64,000 bases of DNA from Oxalobacteraceae bacterium (GTDB taxonomy: Bacteria; Pseudomonadota; Gammaproteobacteria; Burkholderiales; Burkholderiaceae_D). The stretch is from positions 1-64,000 of the forward strand of contig CANGLD010000001.1 of NCBI GenBank assembly GCA_947454475.1, read 5' to 3'. The translations under genes were made by a program, and so were the position numbers. Positions 27,353-35,901 of this stretch are shown here, one piece after another. Under the pieces are notes generated by a model, which searched no databases, had not been told where the DNA came from, and saw only the letters and a program-made list of their open reading frames with translations. The number at the start of each line of letters is the position of its first letter. Position 1 is the stretch's first letter.

Positions 27353-28211
27353 AAATCGCTGAGAGAGTCGCACCCTCTGCTCTTGCAATTGCTTCTTTGC
27401 GATAGCGATTCAAGTCCTGCACTGTCGTGAATGCACGCTCGAATAATAATGAGAGATTGTGCAAAATACGATCAACTACTTTTTTCTCCCACTCAGCATC
27501 AAAACAAATTTGTTTATCTAGCCATGCTTCTAACCAAGCAGGATCAGGCAAGCGACTTTGCACTGTGTCATTCGGAAAGAGCGCGCGGTTGACGTGTAAA
27601 TTTGTAGGATGCAATGGTTTTTCTGTGCGTCTTGCAGATGCCATGAGCACACCAATTTTTGCAAACGCTATACGTGCTGGCTCACCGACTTCACTTAACG
27701 CTTTTTTCATATAGCGCAGATACGCACCACCATGCCGTGCTTCATCTTGACTAATAATTTTATAAATCTGTCGAATAACAGGCTCAGTGTGCCATTCTGA
27801 TGCACAGCGATACCAGTGATTAAGACGAATCTCACCACAAAAATGCAGCATCAGTGTTTCTAATGGTGGTGCTGGATCAAATTCGAAACGTACTTTATCT
27901 AACTCCGCTTCAGTAGGAACCAGCTCTGGCCTAAAGCGTCGCAAATATTCCATTAATACGAGCGAGTGTTTTTGTTCTTCAAAAAACCACACCGACATGA
28001 ACGCAGAAAAATCACTATCGTGTCGGTTGTCTCTTAAAAACATTTCTGTCGCAGGCAAGGCTGACCATTCCGTGATGGCATTCATGCGTATGGTTTGCGC
28101 TTGCTCCTCTGTGAGACTCGCAGCATCAAACTGATCCCATGGAATATCGGTTTCCATGTTCCAGCGCACTTGTTCCAAGGACCTAAATAATTCGGGATAC
28201 AACATAGGCAT
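27351..28211 (-). CDS. Ferritin-like di-iron protein, acyl-ACP desaturase type
   Basis: A 286-residue all-helical protein with two ExxH iron-binding pairs: EEQKH (E79, H82) and DEARH (E157, H160). Extra acidic candidates are E48 (ITEWSA) and E127 (FCGEIRLNHWYR). This four-helix layout and the EE-x-x-H/DE-x-x-H spacing resemble plant-type stearoyl-ACP desaturases and related di-iron oxidases. The product could introduce a double bond or oxidise a lipid, but the substrate is not shown. It is transcribed behind the photolyase gene, 95 bases away. The oxidoreductase-rich neighbourhood to the right favours a lipid role. Confidence 0.72.
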   Translation of the reverse strand: MPMLYPELFRSLEQVRWNMETDIPWDQFDAASLTEEQAQTIRMNAITEWSALPATEMFLRDNRHDSDFSAFMSVWFFEEQKHSLVLMEYLRRFRPELVPTEAELDKVRFEFDPAPPLETLMLHFCGEIRLNHWYRCASEWHTEPVIRQIYKIISQDEARHGGAYLRYMKKALSEVGEPARIAFAKIGVLMASARRTEKPLHPTNLHVNRALFPNDTVQSRLPDPAWLEAWLDKQICFDAEWEKKVVDRILHNLSLLFERAFTTVQDLNRYRKEAIARAEGATLSAI

Positions 28212-28306
28212 GCTTTTTTGCTAAATAAATTGATGCTTGGATTCTACCAACAACATATGACAATTCTCTTATACCAATAACAAAAGTGCGTGTTTTCAAC
28301 TTGATA

Positions 28307-29851
28307 TTACAAACAATCTAAGTCTTCCAACATGATTGCTGCTCGCTGCCTAATTAATTCCAATTCATCAGGCTTAATCTTGTCGAGATTTTTTGCCATT
28401 AATGCAGTGCGAGGATTTGACGTTAGTTCAGCAGCGTGGCGATCTATGAAGTTCCAATACAGCGTTGTGAAGGGACAGGCATCTGCTCCGCTGCGTTGTG
28501 CAGGTTGATATTTACAGTTGTTACAGTAGTTACTCTGACGATTGATATAAGCACCACTAGAGATGTATGGCTTACTAGTGAATCTACTGCCACATGCATG
28601 CAACGCCATACCTGCCGTGTTAGGTAACTCTACCCATTCCACTGCGTCGACATAAATCGCTAAAAACCAATCTCCCACAGCCTGCGGTGAGAGCTCCGCC
28701 AACAAAGCAAAATTTCCCATAACCATTAAGCGCTGTATGTGATGCGCATAACCATAGCGCAAGGTTTGTCGCAAACTATCTTGCATACACGCCATTTGCG
28801 TTTCACCTGTCCAGTACCACGCCGGCAAGTTGCGCTGATGTGCATAGTGATTGGCCTGTTTCATTTTGGGCATATCCAACCAATACATACCGCGTATAAA
28901 TTCACGCCAGCCTAGAACCTGCCTAATGAAACCTTCTACATTTTCTAAGCTTGCCTGACCCTCGCTATAAGCTTGTTCAGCTCGTGCAATCACTTCCCTC
29001 GGATCGAGTAAATGTAAATTCAATGCAGCAGATAATAAGGAGTGCCAGCCATAGGGCGTATCCGTCCACATCGCATCTTGGTAGGTTCCGAACTGCGATA
29101 AGCGATGCATGATAAAAATATCTAATGCCTCTAATGCCTGTTCACGCGTAACCGGCCAGCTAAAATCTTTTAGTTCTCCCGGATGATCAGGAAACAATTT
29201 TTGCACTAAGGCCATGACTTCGAGAGTGATCGCATCGGGCAGAAATCCGGCGGGGGCTGGAATTAGCCCTGGACCAACTTGTGCTCCACGCTTGGGGTAA
29301 GCGCTTCTATTTTCAGCATCAAAATTCCACGTTCCTCCAACTGGCTGACCTTTATCCATCAGGACAGAATATTTTTTGCGCATGACACGATAAAAAAACT
29401 CCATGCGCAATTCTTTTTTACCAGCTGCCCAAGTAGAAAATTCCGCCCGACTGCACATGAAATGGGTGTCATCAATGACGAATAAAGTCATCCCCATTTG
29501 CTCGCAACTTTTCTCTATCATTTTTTGCATGCGCCACTCACCTGGATCCGCGACTCGCAAACCTGAGGCTAAGCAGCGCTGCAAAACCGATTCCAATCTG
29601 AGGGAAAAATCTGGTTCTAGTCTATCGTCCAGTTGTACATATTCCAGCGTCCAACCACGTGCTACAACCTGATTAGCAAAATGCCGCATAGCAGAGAGAA
29701 ACAGAGTAATTCTGGCCTTATGCGACCATACTGCTGTGGCTTCCCCAGCCGCCTCTATTAAAAGCACGCGATCTTGCGAAGGATCGAAACCCTCTAATGC
29801 GGGGTTAGTAAAACTGAGCTGATCCCCAAGTATCAGGACAAGATTGCGCAT
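28307..29851 (-). CDS. phrB: 4Fe-4S (6-4) photolyase / cryptochrome, PhrB-like
   Basis: A FeS-BCP family photolyase, a light-driven flavoenzyme for DNA photoproducts. The 514-residue protein begins LVLILGDQLSFTNPAL, as in this family, and has the helical FAD domain (WREFIRGMYWLDMP, YAHHIQRLMVMGNFALL). Four cysteines for the iron-sulphur cluster are C355, C443, C446 and C459; their spacing is exactly that of the known PhrB set (350, 438, 441, 454). The second half ends with ACPFTTLYWNFIDRH. It is divergent from the glutathione peroxidase gene. A di-iron protein lies downstream. Confidence 0.93.
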   Translation of the reverse strand: MRNLVLILGDQLSFTNPALEGFDPSQDRVLLIEAAGEATAVWSHKARITLFLSAMRHFANQVVARGWTLEYVQLDDRLEPDFSLRLESVLQRCLASGLRVADPGEWRMQKMIEKSCEQMGMTLFVIDDTHFMCSRAEFSTWAAGKKELRMEFFYRVMRKKYSVLMDKGQPVGGTWNFDAENRSAYPKRGAQVGPGLIPAPAGFLPDAITLEVMALVQKLFPDHPGELKDFSWPVTREQALEALDIFIMHRLSQFGTYQDAMWTDTPYGWHSLLSAALNLHLLDPREVIARAEQAYSEGQASLENVEGFIRQVLGWREFIRGMYWLDMPKMKQANHYAHQRNLPAWYWTGETQMACMQDSLRQTLRYGYAHHIQRLMVMGNFALLAELSPQAVGDWFLAIYVDAVEWVELPNTAGMALHACGSRFTSKPYISSGAYINRQSNYCNNCKYQPAQRSGADACPFTTLYWNFIDRHAAELTSNPRTALMAKNLDKIKPDELELIRQRAAIMLEDLDCL

Positions 29852-29893
29852 GGAACTGGCCTTTGTATGTGTCTTTTATATAAATATTTCAGC

Positions 29894-29945
29894 CTGATTA
29901 GCGCATCCCACAAGCTGCGGATTTGCGCTAGAATAGACTAATCAG
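29894..29945. promoter_or_regulatory. Inverted repeat in the divergent photolyase/peroxidase control region
   Basis: CTGATTAG at 29894-29901 and its exact complement CTAATCAG at 29938-29945 flank 36 bases in the 124-base space between the two divergent genes. A TAGAAT hexamer at 29929-29934 may be a rightward -10 element. The repeat could be a shared regulator site, but eight-base AT-rich arms can occur by chance. No known regulator consensus was matched. Confidence 0.4.
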
Positions 29946-29975
29946 TTTAAATTAAAACTTCTCGGTATTGTACCT

Positions 29976-30554
29976 ATGACAAACACTCTGCAGCGTTCTT
30001 TTTTATCCCAACTCAGCCGGTTTTGCTTGTTCGCCTGCACTAGCCTTGTGGCTGTCAGTGTTTACGCAAATGATTGCCCTAGCTTGCTGGATCATAAATT
30101 CAATCGCTTGCAAGACGATGCGCCGCAAAATCTTTGTCAATATGCGGGCAAAGTCGCCTTGGTCATTAATACGGCTAGCTATTGTGGATACACCGCGCAA
30201 TATGAAGGTTTAGAAAAACTCTACGCAAAATATAAAGATAAAGGCTTAGTCGTACTGGGTTTTCCTTCGAACGACTTTAGCCAAGAGCCTGGCAACAATA
30301 AAGAGATTGCAGATTTTTGCTACAACACCTACGGCGTGAAATTTCCTATGTTTGCGAAATCTTCCGTCAAAGGCAAAGACATGAATCCTTTATTTTCTGC
30401 TTTGTCTAAAGCGAGTGGAAAATCGCCTGGTTGGAATTTTCATAAATACTTAATTGATAAAGAAGGCAAATTAGTTGCTAACTATGGCAGCAGCGTTAGT
30501 CCTGATGATAAAAATTTAGTGGCTGCTATAGAAAAAGCACTCTCTGTAAAATAA
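29976..30554 (+). CDS. Exported glutathione peroxidase family protein
   Basis: A thiol peroxidase of the GPx fold. The 192-residue product has a signal peptide (LFACTSLVAVSVYA|ND), so it is probably periplasmic, unlike cytoplasmic BtuE. The peroxidatic Cys is C70 in INTASYCGYTAQYEGLEKLY. The second motif is GFPSNDFSQEPG, where family members often have GFPCNQF; the missing Cys and the Gln-to-Asp change there are notable. The Trp motif is PGWNFHKYLID. It likely reduces lipid or hydrogen peroxide, perhaps with thioredoxin-like donors. It is the first rightward gene of the photo-oxidative block. Confidence 0.88.
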   Translation: MTNTLQRSFLSQLSRFCLFACTSLVAVSVYANDCPSLLDHKFNRLQDDAPQNLCQYAGKVALVINTASYCGYTAQYEGLEKLYAKYKDKGLVVLGFPSNDFSQEPGNNKEIADFCYNTYGVKFPMFAKSSVKGKDMNPLFSALSKASGKSPGWNFHKYLIDKEGKLVANYGSSVSPDDKNLVAAIEKALSVK

Positions 30555-30600
30555 ATTGCCTTAACTAATAGACGTTTCGTATGTAGTACGTCCTGTTTCT

Positions 30601-30690
30601 GCTGTGATGACTCCAGCTCAGCTGGTGACCAGCACCAGAGTATGCTTTTCCCCAACCCAAATTTCTCTGGTCATCATCACAGCGTTTTTA
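30601..30690 (+). terminator. Large hairpin with T tail after the peroxidase gene
   Basis: GCTGTGATGA (30601-30610) pairs with TCATCACAGC (30674-30683), extended by CTCCAG with CTCTGG after a small bulge, and followed by GTTTTTATT. Inside lies a second hairpin, CTGGTG-ACCAG-CACCAG. The shape fits a terminator with a branched or extended stem, so the genes to the right would need their own promoter. It may instead be a structured RNA. Confidence 0.6.
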
Positions 30691-30760
30691 TTCCATAGGG
30701 TTGTGGCATTGTGCATGTCATTCTCATCCATGCGCAAAGCTGAATAACTAATTAATCTCC

Positions 30761-32044
30761 ATGAAAATAGCTGTCGTTGGTTCAGGCATTTCCGGTTTGT
30801 ATTCCGCATGGCAGCTTACACAAAGTGGCCATGAAGTCTCGCTATTTGAAGCGAATGATTATTTCGGCGGTCATACGAATACGGTGGATGTCACTCTCGA
30901 TGGTGTAACACATGGTGTTGATACTGGTTTTTTAGTTTTTAATGAACGAACCTATCCGAATCTGATTGCACTGTTTAATCACTTAGATGTGCACACGACC
31001 GGCAGTGATATGTCGTTCTCGGTAAAGCTTCCACTTAGCTCCGATAGTCATGCACGTACTTTGGAATGGGCAGGCGCTAATCTACAAACTGTCTTCGTAC
31101 AAAAACGTAATTTATTCAATATTCGTTTTTGGCGCATGTTGCGCGACATATTACGTTTCAATCGTCAAACCACTGCACTTGCTGAGCAATCAAACACCTC
31201 TTCACTCTCGCTAGGCGACTTCCTGATTCAACATCGTTATAGCCAAGAATTCAGAGATTGGTATTTACTCCCTATGGTCGGTTGTATCTGGTCATGCCCA
31301 ACCGAACAAATGCTAGCTTTTCCACTCGCTAGCTTTGTCTCGTTTTGTCATAACCATGGATTGTTACAAGTAGAAAATCGTCCTAAATGGTTTACGGTGA
31401 CAGGTGGTGCTAAAAATTATGTGGAAAAATTATTGAGTGCTATTCAACAAAAACACCTTCATTCCCCTGTGTTATCTATTAAAAGAGAAGACTTTGGTTT
31501 ACACAAGCAAGTTCGACTAGAAGTGCAAGGTACATCGCATTTATTTGATCACGTTGTATTAGCTACCCATAGCGATCAAAGTCTAGCCATGCTGAGCGAT
31601 GCTAGTGAAGATGAAAAAAATATTTTATCTGCAGTTACTTATCAGCCTAATCAAGCCATACTGCATACCGATGCTAGCTGCCTACCTAACAATAAGGATG
31701 CATGGTCAGCATGGAATTATGAAAGCATCAGTGGTGCAGAGCCACGCGTGTGTGTGCACTATCTGATTAATAAACTACAACCTCTGCCTTTCACTACACC
31801 AGTCATTGTGTCCCTTAATCCACTACATGAACCCGATCCAACAAAAATCTTAGGTCGCTATGATTATGCGCATCCAGTCTTTGATGCCGCTGCCATCACA
31901 GCACAAGAAAATTTGCATCGCATTCAAGGCCAGAACAACACATGGTTTGCAGGCGCATGGACTGGCTATGGCTTTCATGAAGATGGTTTGAAATCTGGCA
32001 TGCGTGTATGTCAAGCATTAGCCCAGAGTGCGGAACATCACTAA
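30761..32044 (+). CDS. FAD-dependent amine-oxidase-like oxidoreductase
   Basis: A 427-residue flavoprotein starting with the dinucleotide-binding motif MKIAVVGSGISGLYSAWQLTQSGHEVSLFEAN, then YFGGHTNTVD and GVDTGFLVFNERTYPNLIALF. The C-terminal FAD motif reads GQNNTWFAGAWTGYGFHEDGLKSG. This set matches the amine oxidase/squalene-desaturase-like proteins found with DUF1365 and Cfa-type genes in light-stress clusters. A role in oxidising an unsaturated or methylated fatty acyl chain is inferred from the neighbours. It begins the rightward operon of eight genes. Confidence 0.85.
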   Translation: MKIAVVGSGISGLYSAWQLTQSGHEVSLFEANDYFGGHTNTVDVTLDGVTHGVDTGFLVFNERTYPNLIALFNHLDVHTTGSDMSFSVKLPLSSDSHARTLEWAGANLQTVFVQKRNLFNIRFWRMLRDILRFNRQTTALAEQSNTSSLSLGDFLIQHRYSQEFRDWYLLPMVGCIWSCPTEQMLAFPLASFVSFCHNHGLLQVENRPKWFTVTGGAKNYVEKLLSAIQQKHLHSPVLSIKREDFGLHKQVRLEVQGTSHLFDHVVLATHSDQSLAMLSDASEDEKNILSAVTYQPNQAILHTDASCLPNNKDAWSAWNYESISGAEPRVCVHYLINKLQPLPFTTPVIVSLNPLHEPDPTKILGRYDYAHPVFDAAAITAQENLHRIQGQNNTWFAGAWTGYGFHEDGLKSGMRVCQALAQSAEHH

Positions 32045-32073
32045 CTATTAGCTGCTCACCCTGACTTATCTGT

Positions 32074-32868
32074 ATGCATCAACTCACTCCACAAGTACAT
32101 GTCAGTTGCGGCCTAGTGCGCCACACGCGTCTACGTCCTACTAACAATGCATTTAGCTATGGTGTATACACTTTGCTGCTACCGTTACGTAGCCTAGGCA
32201 ATGCAGCATTGCCTAGTAAATTATGTTCACGTAATCATTTTAATTTACTGGCATTTTATGACAGTGATCATGGTGACGGACACACACCACTTCTCACTTG
32301 GATCGATCAGTTATTACATCAAGAAGGCATTACCGATGCCGATGGTGAAATCTGGTTACAAGCCTTTCCCAGAGTATTAGGCTATGTATTTAATCCTGTT
32401 TCATTTTGGTTTTGTCATAAAAAATCAGGTGAACTACGCGCCATCCTCTGTGAAGTGAGAAACACCTTTGGTGAAAAGCATAGTTATTTACTCGACGTTG
32501 GTAGCAGCATGCCATGGGGTTTGCCATTAAGCGCAAAAAAGATTTTTCATGTTTCGCCTTTTTGCGAAGTGAAAGGTGCTTATCGTTTTCGCTTCATGTC
32601 GGCACAACAGCAGATTGCGCAGCATACTCACCATCGTATAACTGCACGCATAGATTATGACGATGCAGAGGGCCCGTTACTTTTGACCAGCATCTCTGGA
32701 AAAGTACAACCTATCACCGACAGCAAACTACTATTTGTCTTCTTACGATATCCCCTCATGACATTTGGCGTGATTTTCCGTATTCACTGGCAAGCCGCAA
32801 AATTATTTATTAAGGGCGTACCTTTTTTTAAAAAACCAGCACCACCATCTAGCGAATTAAGCCGATGA
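32074..32868 (+). CDS. DUF1365 family protein
   Basis: A 264-residue protein with the family start VHVSCGLVRHTRLRPTNNAFSYGVYTLLLPL, then LQAFPRVLGYVFNPVSFWFCHKKSGELRAILCEVRNTFGEKHSYLL and FHVSPFCEVKGAYRFRF. DUF1365 genes pair almost always with an FAD amine-oxidase-like gene and a Cfa-like methyltransferase, as here. The catalytic activity is not established by sequence. The start of the next gene overlaps its stop (ATGA). Confidence 0.92.
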   Translation: MHQLTPQVHVSCGLVRHTRLRPTNNAFSYGVYTLLLPLRSLGNAALPSKLCSRNHFNLLAFYDSDHGDGHTPLLTWIDQLLHQEGITDADGEIWLQAFPRVLGYVFNPVSFWFCHKKSGELRAILCEVRNTFGEKHSYLLDVGSSMPWGLPLSAKKIFHVSPFCEVKGAYRFRFMSAQQQIAQHTHHRITARIDYDDAEGPLLLTSISGKVQPITDSKLLFVFLRYPLMTFGVIFRIHWQAAKLFIKGVPFFKKPAPPSSELSR

Positions 32869-34088
32869 CAAAATCAATGACTTCATCACCGATGCAAACA
32901 TCTAATAGCCATGCTGCGCTCGCTATGCCAGCACAAGCTAAATTAATTTTACAATTATTAAAAAAAATTAAGTATGGCTCTCTGCGATTGGAATGTCCTG
33001 ATCACAGTGTTCTGCATTATGGCGACCAGACTAATCCCGTCACACTCAGCTTAAAAAATTGGCAGCCTTGTATTGCAGCCGTGAAGTCTGGTGACATTGG
33101 TTTTGCAGAATCTTATATTCATGGCGATTGGACAACTGACAACTTGCCACGCTTACTCGAATTTTTTATTCATAATCGTCAAGCTGTAGAAACAGCAATC
33201 TATGGCACTTGGTGGGGCAGTCTGCTTTATCGTATTAAACATATTTTTAATCGCAACTCACGCTCAGGCAGTCGTCGCAATATCCATGCTCATTACGATA
33301 TAGGTAATCATTTTTATCGTTTGTGGCTGGATCCTTCCATGACCTACTCCAGTGCTTTATTTAAAGAAGAACAACACACTTTAGAACAGGCGCAACAAGC
33401 CAAATACGCACGTATTTATTCTCAGATTGATGTGCATGCAGGCAGTAAGATTTTAGAAATAGGCTGCGGCTGGGGTGGCTTTGCAGAATGCGCAACGCGA
33501 CTAGGCTCACATGTCACCGGACTCACCCTCTCAACTGAACAACTTGAATTTGCACGCGCTCGCTTAGCCGATGCTGGTCTAGATCAACATGCTGATTTGC
33601 GTTTACAAGATTATCGCGATACCGAAGGTGAATTTGATGCGATCGCTTCCATAGAAATGTTTGAAGCAGTGGGAGAGAATTATTGGGACAGCTATTTCTC
33701 TTGTGTTGCACAACGCTTGAAAACAGGTGGCAAAGCTTGCATACAAACTATCACCATTGCCGACGAGTTGTTTGAACGTTATCGCAAAGGCACAGACTTC
33801 ATTCAACAATATATTTTCCCAGGTGGCATGTTGCCTTCTCCCGCAGTTTTCCGTGCTCGCGCGGAAAAACATGGCTTACAGGTTATCGACGAATTTGCAT
33901 TTGGATTGGACTATGCGCGCACTCTGTCGCTGTGGGATCAAGCATTTCAAGCAAAGCAAGCAGAAATCTTTGAATTAGGTTTTGATGAACGTTTCAAACG
34001 TACTTGGGAATTTTATTTAGCTTATTGTGAAGCTGGATTTCGCGCTAAGAGTATTGATTTATTTCAATTCACTTTGCAAAAAAAATAG
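32865..34088 (+). CDS. Cyclopropane-fatty-acid synthase-type SAM methyltransferase
   Basis: The 407-residue protein has the Cfa family core: NIHAHYDIGNHFYRLWLDPSMTYSSALF (about residues 140-170), the SAM motif KILEIGCGWGGFAECATRLGSHVTGLTLS, the family motif FDAIASIEMFEAVGENYW, and the C-terminal FIQQYIFPGGMLPS. Cfa enzymes add a methyl or methylene from SAM to unsaturated phospholipid chains. Paralogues in DUF1365 clusters may make methyl-branched unsaturated or furan fatty acids rather than cyclopropanes; the present member could be either. It is coupled to DUF1365 and to the next gene. Confidence 0.9.
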   Translation: MTKSMTSSPMQTSNSHAALAMPAQAKLILQLLKKIKYGSLRLECPDHSVLHYGDQTNPVTLSLKNWQPCIAAVKSGDIGFAESYIHGDWTTDNLPRLLEFFIHNRQAVETAIYGTWWGSLLYRIKHIFNRNSRSGSRRNIHAHYDIGNHFYRLWLDPSMTYSSALFKEEQHTLEQAQQAKYARIYSQIDVHAGSKILEIGCGWGGFAECATRLGSHVTGLTLSTEQLEFARARLADAGLDQHADLRLQDYRDTEGEFDAIASIEMFEAVGENYWDSYFSCVAQRLKTGGKACIQTITIADELFERYRKGTDFIQQYIFPGGMLPSPAVFRARAEKHGLQVIDEFAFGLDYARTLSLWDQAFQAKQAEIFELGFDERFKRTWEFYLAYCEAGFRAKSIDLFQFTLQKK

Positions 34089-34089
34089 G

Positions 34090-34650
34090 ATGATGCATCG
34101 TTTTATGAAATTCATCGCTATCAGCGCTGGCATTGTTCTGTGCATCTTGCTCACAACACGCAGTGCTCATGCTTATATCGTGCCGGAATACATCAACGCA
34201 GAAATCTCTGAAGCCCAGCTGCAAGGACATGGCTTACTAACTTGGTTTGGTTTAAAAATTTATTCAGCTAATTTATGGGTAAGTAAAAAAAATAATTTGT
34301 CGCAGAATTTTTTGAATCAGCATTTTGCTCTTGAATTACATTATCAACGCAAATTAGAAGGTGCTGAGATAGCAAAAGTCAGCATAGAAGAAATTAAACG
34401 CTTAAACATAGGCACCGATGCGCAACAAGCAGTCTGGTTACGTAGCATGAAAGCGATTTTTCCTAATGTAGAAAAAGGTTCACATTTAACCGGCATACAT
34501 TTACCTGGAGAAGCCACGCGTTTTTATCGAGACGGAAAATTTTTAGGTGAAATCACTGACCCTTTATTTGGCACAGCATTTTTTTCTATTTGGCTAGATA
34601 CAAAAACCCGTGAACCCGCCCTGCGTCAGGCCTTATTAGGAATGAAGTGA
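34090..34650 (+). CDS. Exported chalcone-isomerase-like protein
   Basis: A 186-residue protein with a signal peptide (FIAISAGIVLCILLTTRSAHA|YIV). The mature part, with GHGLLTWFGLKIYSANLWV, ALELHYQRKLEGAEIAKVSIEEIKRL and LPGEATRFYRDGKFLGEITDPLFGTAFFSIWLDTKTREPALRQALLG, fits the chalcone-isomerase-like fold family found in Gram-negative bacteria. Such proteins often bind fatty acids rather than chalcones. I chose ATG 34090, one base after the cfa stop, because the track start at 34027 lies within cfa. It overlaps the MFS gene start. Confidence 0.82.
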   Translation: MMHRFMKFIAISAGIVLCILLTTRSAHAYIVPEYINAEISEAQLQGHGLLTWFGLKIYSANLWVSKKNNLSQNFLNQHFALELHYQRKLEGAEIAKVSIEEIKRLNIGTDAQQAVWLRSMKAIFPNVEKGSHLTGIHLPGEATRFYRDGKFLGEITDPLFGTAFFSIWLDTKTREPALRQALLGMK

Positions 34651-35885
34651 AGCACTTATCGCGCGCAGCATTATTTTCTTATGGCTTGTTTGGCCTGCCA
34701 CTGGCATTGGTTGCTTTGCCGATTTATGTTTTAGTGCCACAGCTTTATGCACAACAATTTGGTTTGTCCTTAACTGTGATTGGACTAACCCTGCTAGTTG
34801 CGCGCATCATGGATGCCTTCATTGATTTGCCCATAGGTTTATGGATAGATAAAAAAAATACCACCTTAGGCTATGCCTATTTTATTTTGCTGTCGTTACC
34901 GTTTTTATTGCTTGGATTTATTGCGCTTTTTCATCCCCAAGTTTCTGAATCAACGCCCCTTGCGATTTGGTTTTTTCTCAGCTTAACTTTGGTGTACTTA
35001 GGTTTTAGTCTTGCTAGCATTGCTCACAATAGCTGGGGTGCTAGCCTGACTTGGGAGCGTGGCGAACGAGCACGACTGACAGCAGTACGTGAAGGTTGCG
35101 GCTTACTGGGCGTTATTCTTGCCGCTGCAGTTCCTGCTGTATTTGGTCTAGCTTGGCTATCTGTTTTATTTAGTATTAGCTTACTACTTTGCGCATTTGT
35201 CTTATTGCGCTTCGCCCCTAAAGGACGACACACCGCAGTTAACACACAAGCTGAATCTTTATTTTCCCCTTTACGGAATAAACAATTTCTAAGCTTGCTC
35301 AGCGTTTTTGCAAGCAATGGTATTTCTGCGGCTATTCCTGCCAGCTTATTTCTTTTTTTTGTTTCAGATAGATTGCAATTAGCGAGCTATGCGGGTTTAT
35401 TTTTAGTTCTCTATTTTCTTGCAGCTGCTTGTGCACTTCCGCTTTGGATAAAACTAGCTCGCGAGTTTGGAGAAGCACGTTCTTGGTTAGTTGCTATGGC
35501 GTTAGCCCTTGCTTCATTTATTTGGGCGGCTAACTTAGCAAGCGGTTCTTTGCTTGGTTTCGCTTGTGTTTGTATCGCATCTGGCATCGCTTTAGGTGCC
35601 GATCTTGCACTGCCACCGGCTTTACTAGCAGCTGTAATAGGTGTCGCAGGTGACGATGGACATCGTGAGGGCACTTATTTTGGTATCTGGAGTTGGACGA
35701 CCAAAATGAATTTAGCTTTAGCAGCAGGCATATCACTACCCTTACTAGAATATTTAGGTTACAGCCCTGGTAGTACTACTCCCTCATCTTCTAGTGCACT
35801 CGTCATTGCTTATGTCTGGCTACCTTGTTTATTGAAATGTATCGCTATGTTTTTGTTATGGCGTGCCCCTTTAAAAAATTTATAA
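34647..35885 (+). CDS. MFS transporter (sugar:cation symporter-like)
   Basis: A 412-residue inner-membrane protein with about twelve hydrophobic segments. The first cytoplasmic loop reads RIMDAFIDLPIGLWIDKKN, which matches the D-x-(F/I)-x-D motif of the MFS_2/GPH family rather than classic sugar symporters. The start is GTG at 34647, overlapping the previous stop. In its cluster it could move a lipid or lipid precursor, though nothing in the sequence shows the substrate. Confidence 0.8.
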   Translation: MKHLSRAALFSYGLFGLPLALVALPIYVLVPQLYAQQFGLSLTVIGLTLLVARIMDAFIDLPIGLWIDKKNTTLGYAYFILLSLPFLLLGFIALFHPQVSESTPLAIWFFLSLTLVYLGFSLASIAHNSWGASLTWERGERARLTAVREGCGLLGVILAAAVPAVFGLAWLSVLFSISLLLCAFVLLRFAPKGRHTAVNTQAESLFSPLRNKQFLSLLSVFASNGISAAIPASLFLFFVSDRLQLASYAGLFLVLYFLAAACALPLWIKLAREFGEARSWLVAMALALASFIWAANLASGSLLGFACVCIASGIALGADLALPPALLAAVIGVAGDDGHREGTYFGIWSWTTKMNLALAAGISLPLLEYLGYSPGSTTPSSSSALVIAYVWLPCLLKCIAMFLLWRAPLKNL

Positions 35886-35901
35886 ACCTGAAAGGTTGAT
35901 A

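Noticed and set aside
34027-34089. Upstream extension of the chalcone-isomerase-like protein
   Set aside because: It lies inside cfa in another frame; ATG 34090 follows the cfa stop and is next to a normal signal peptide.
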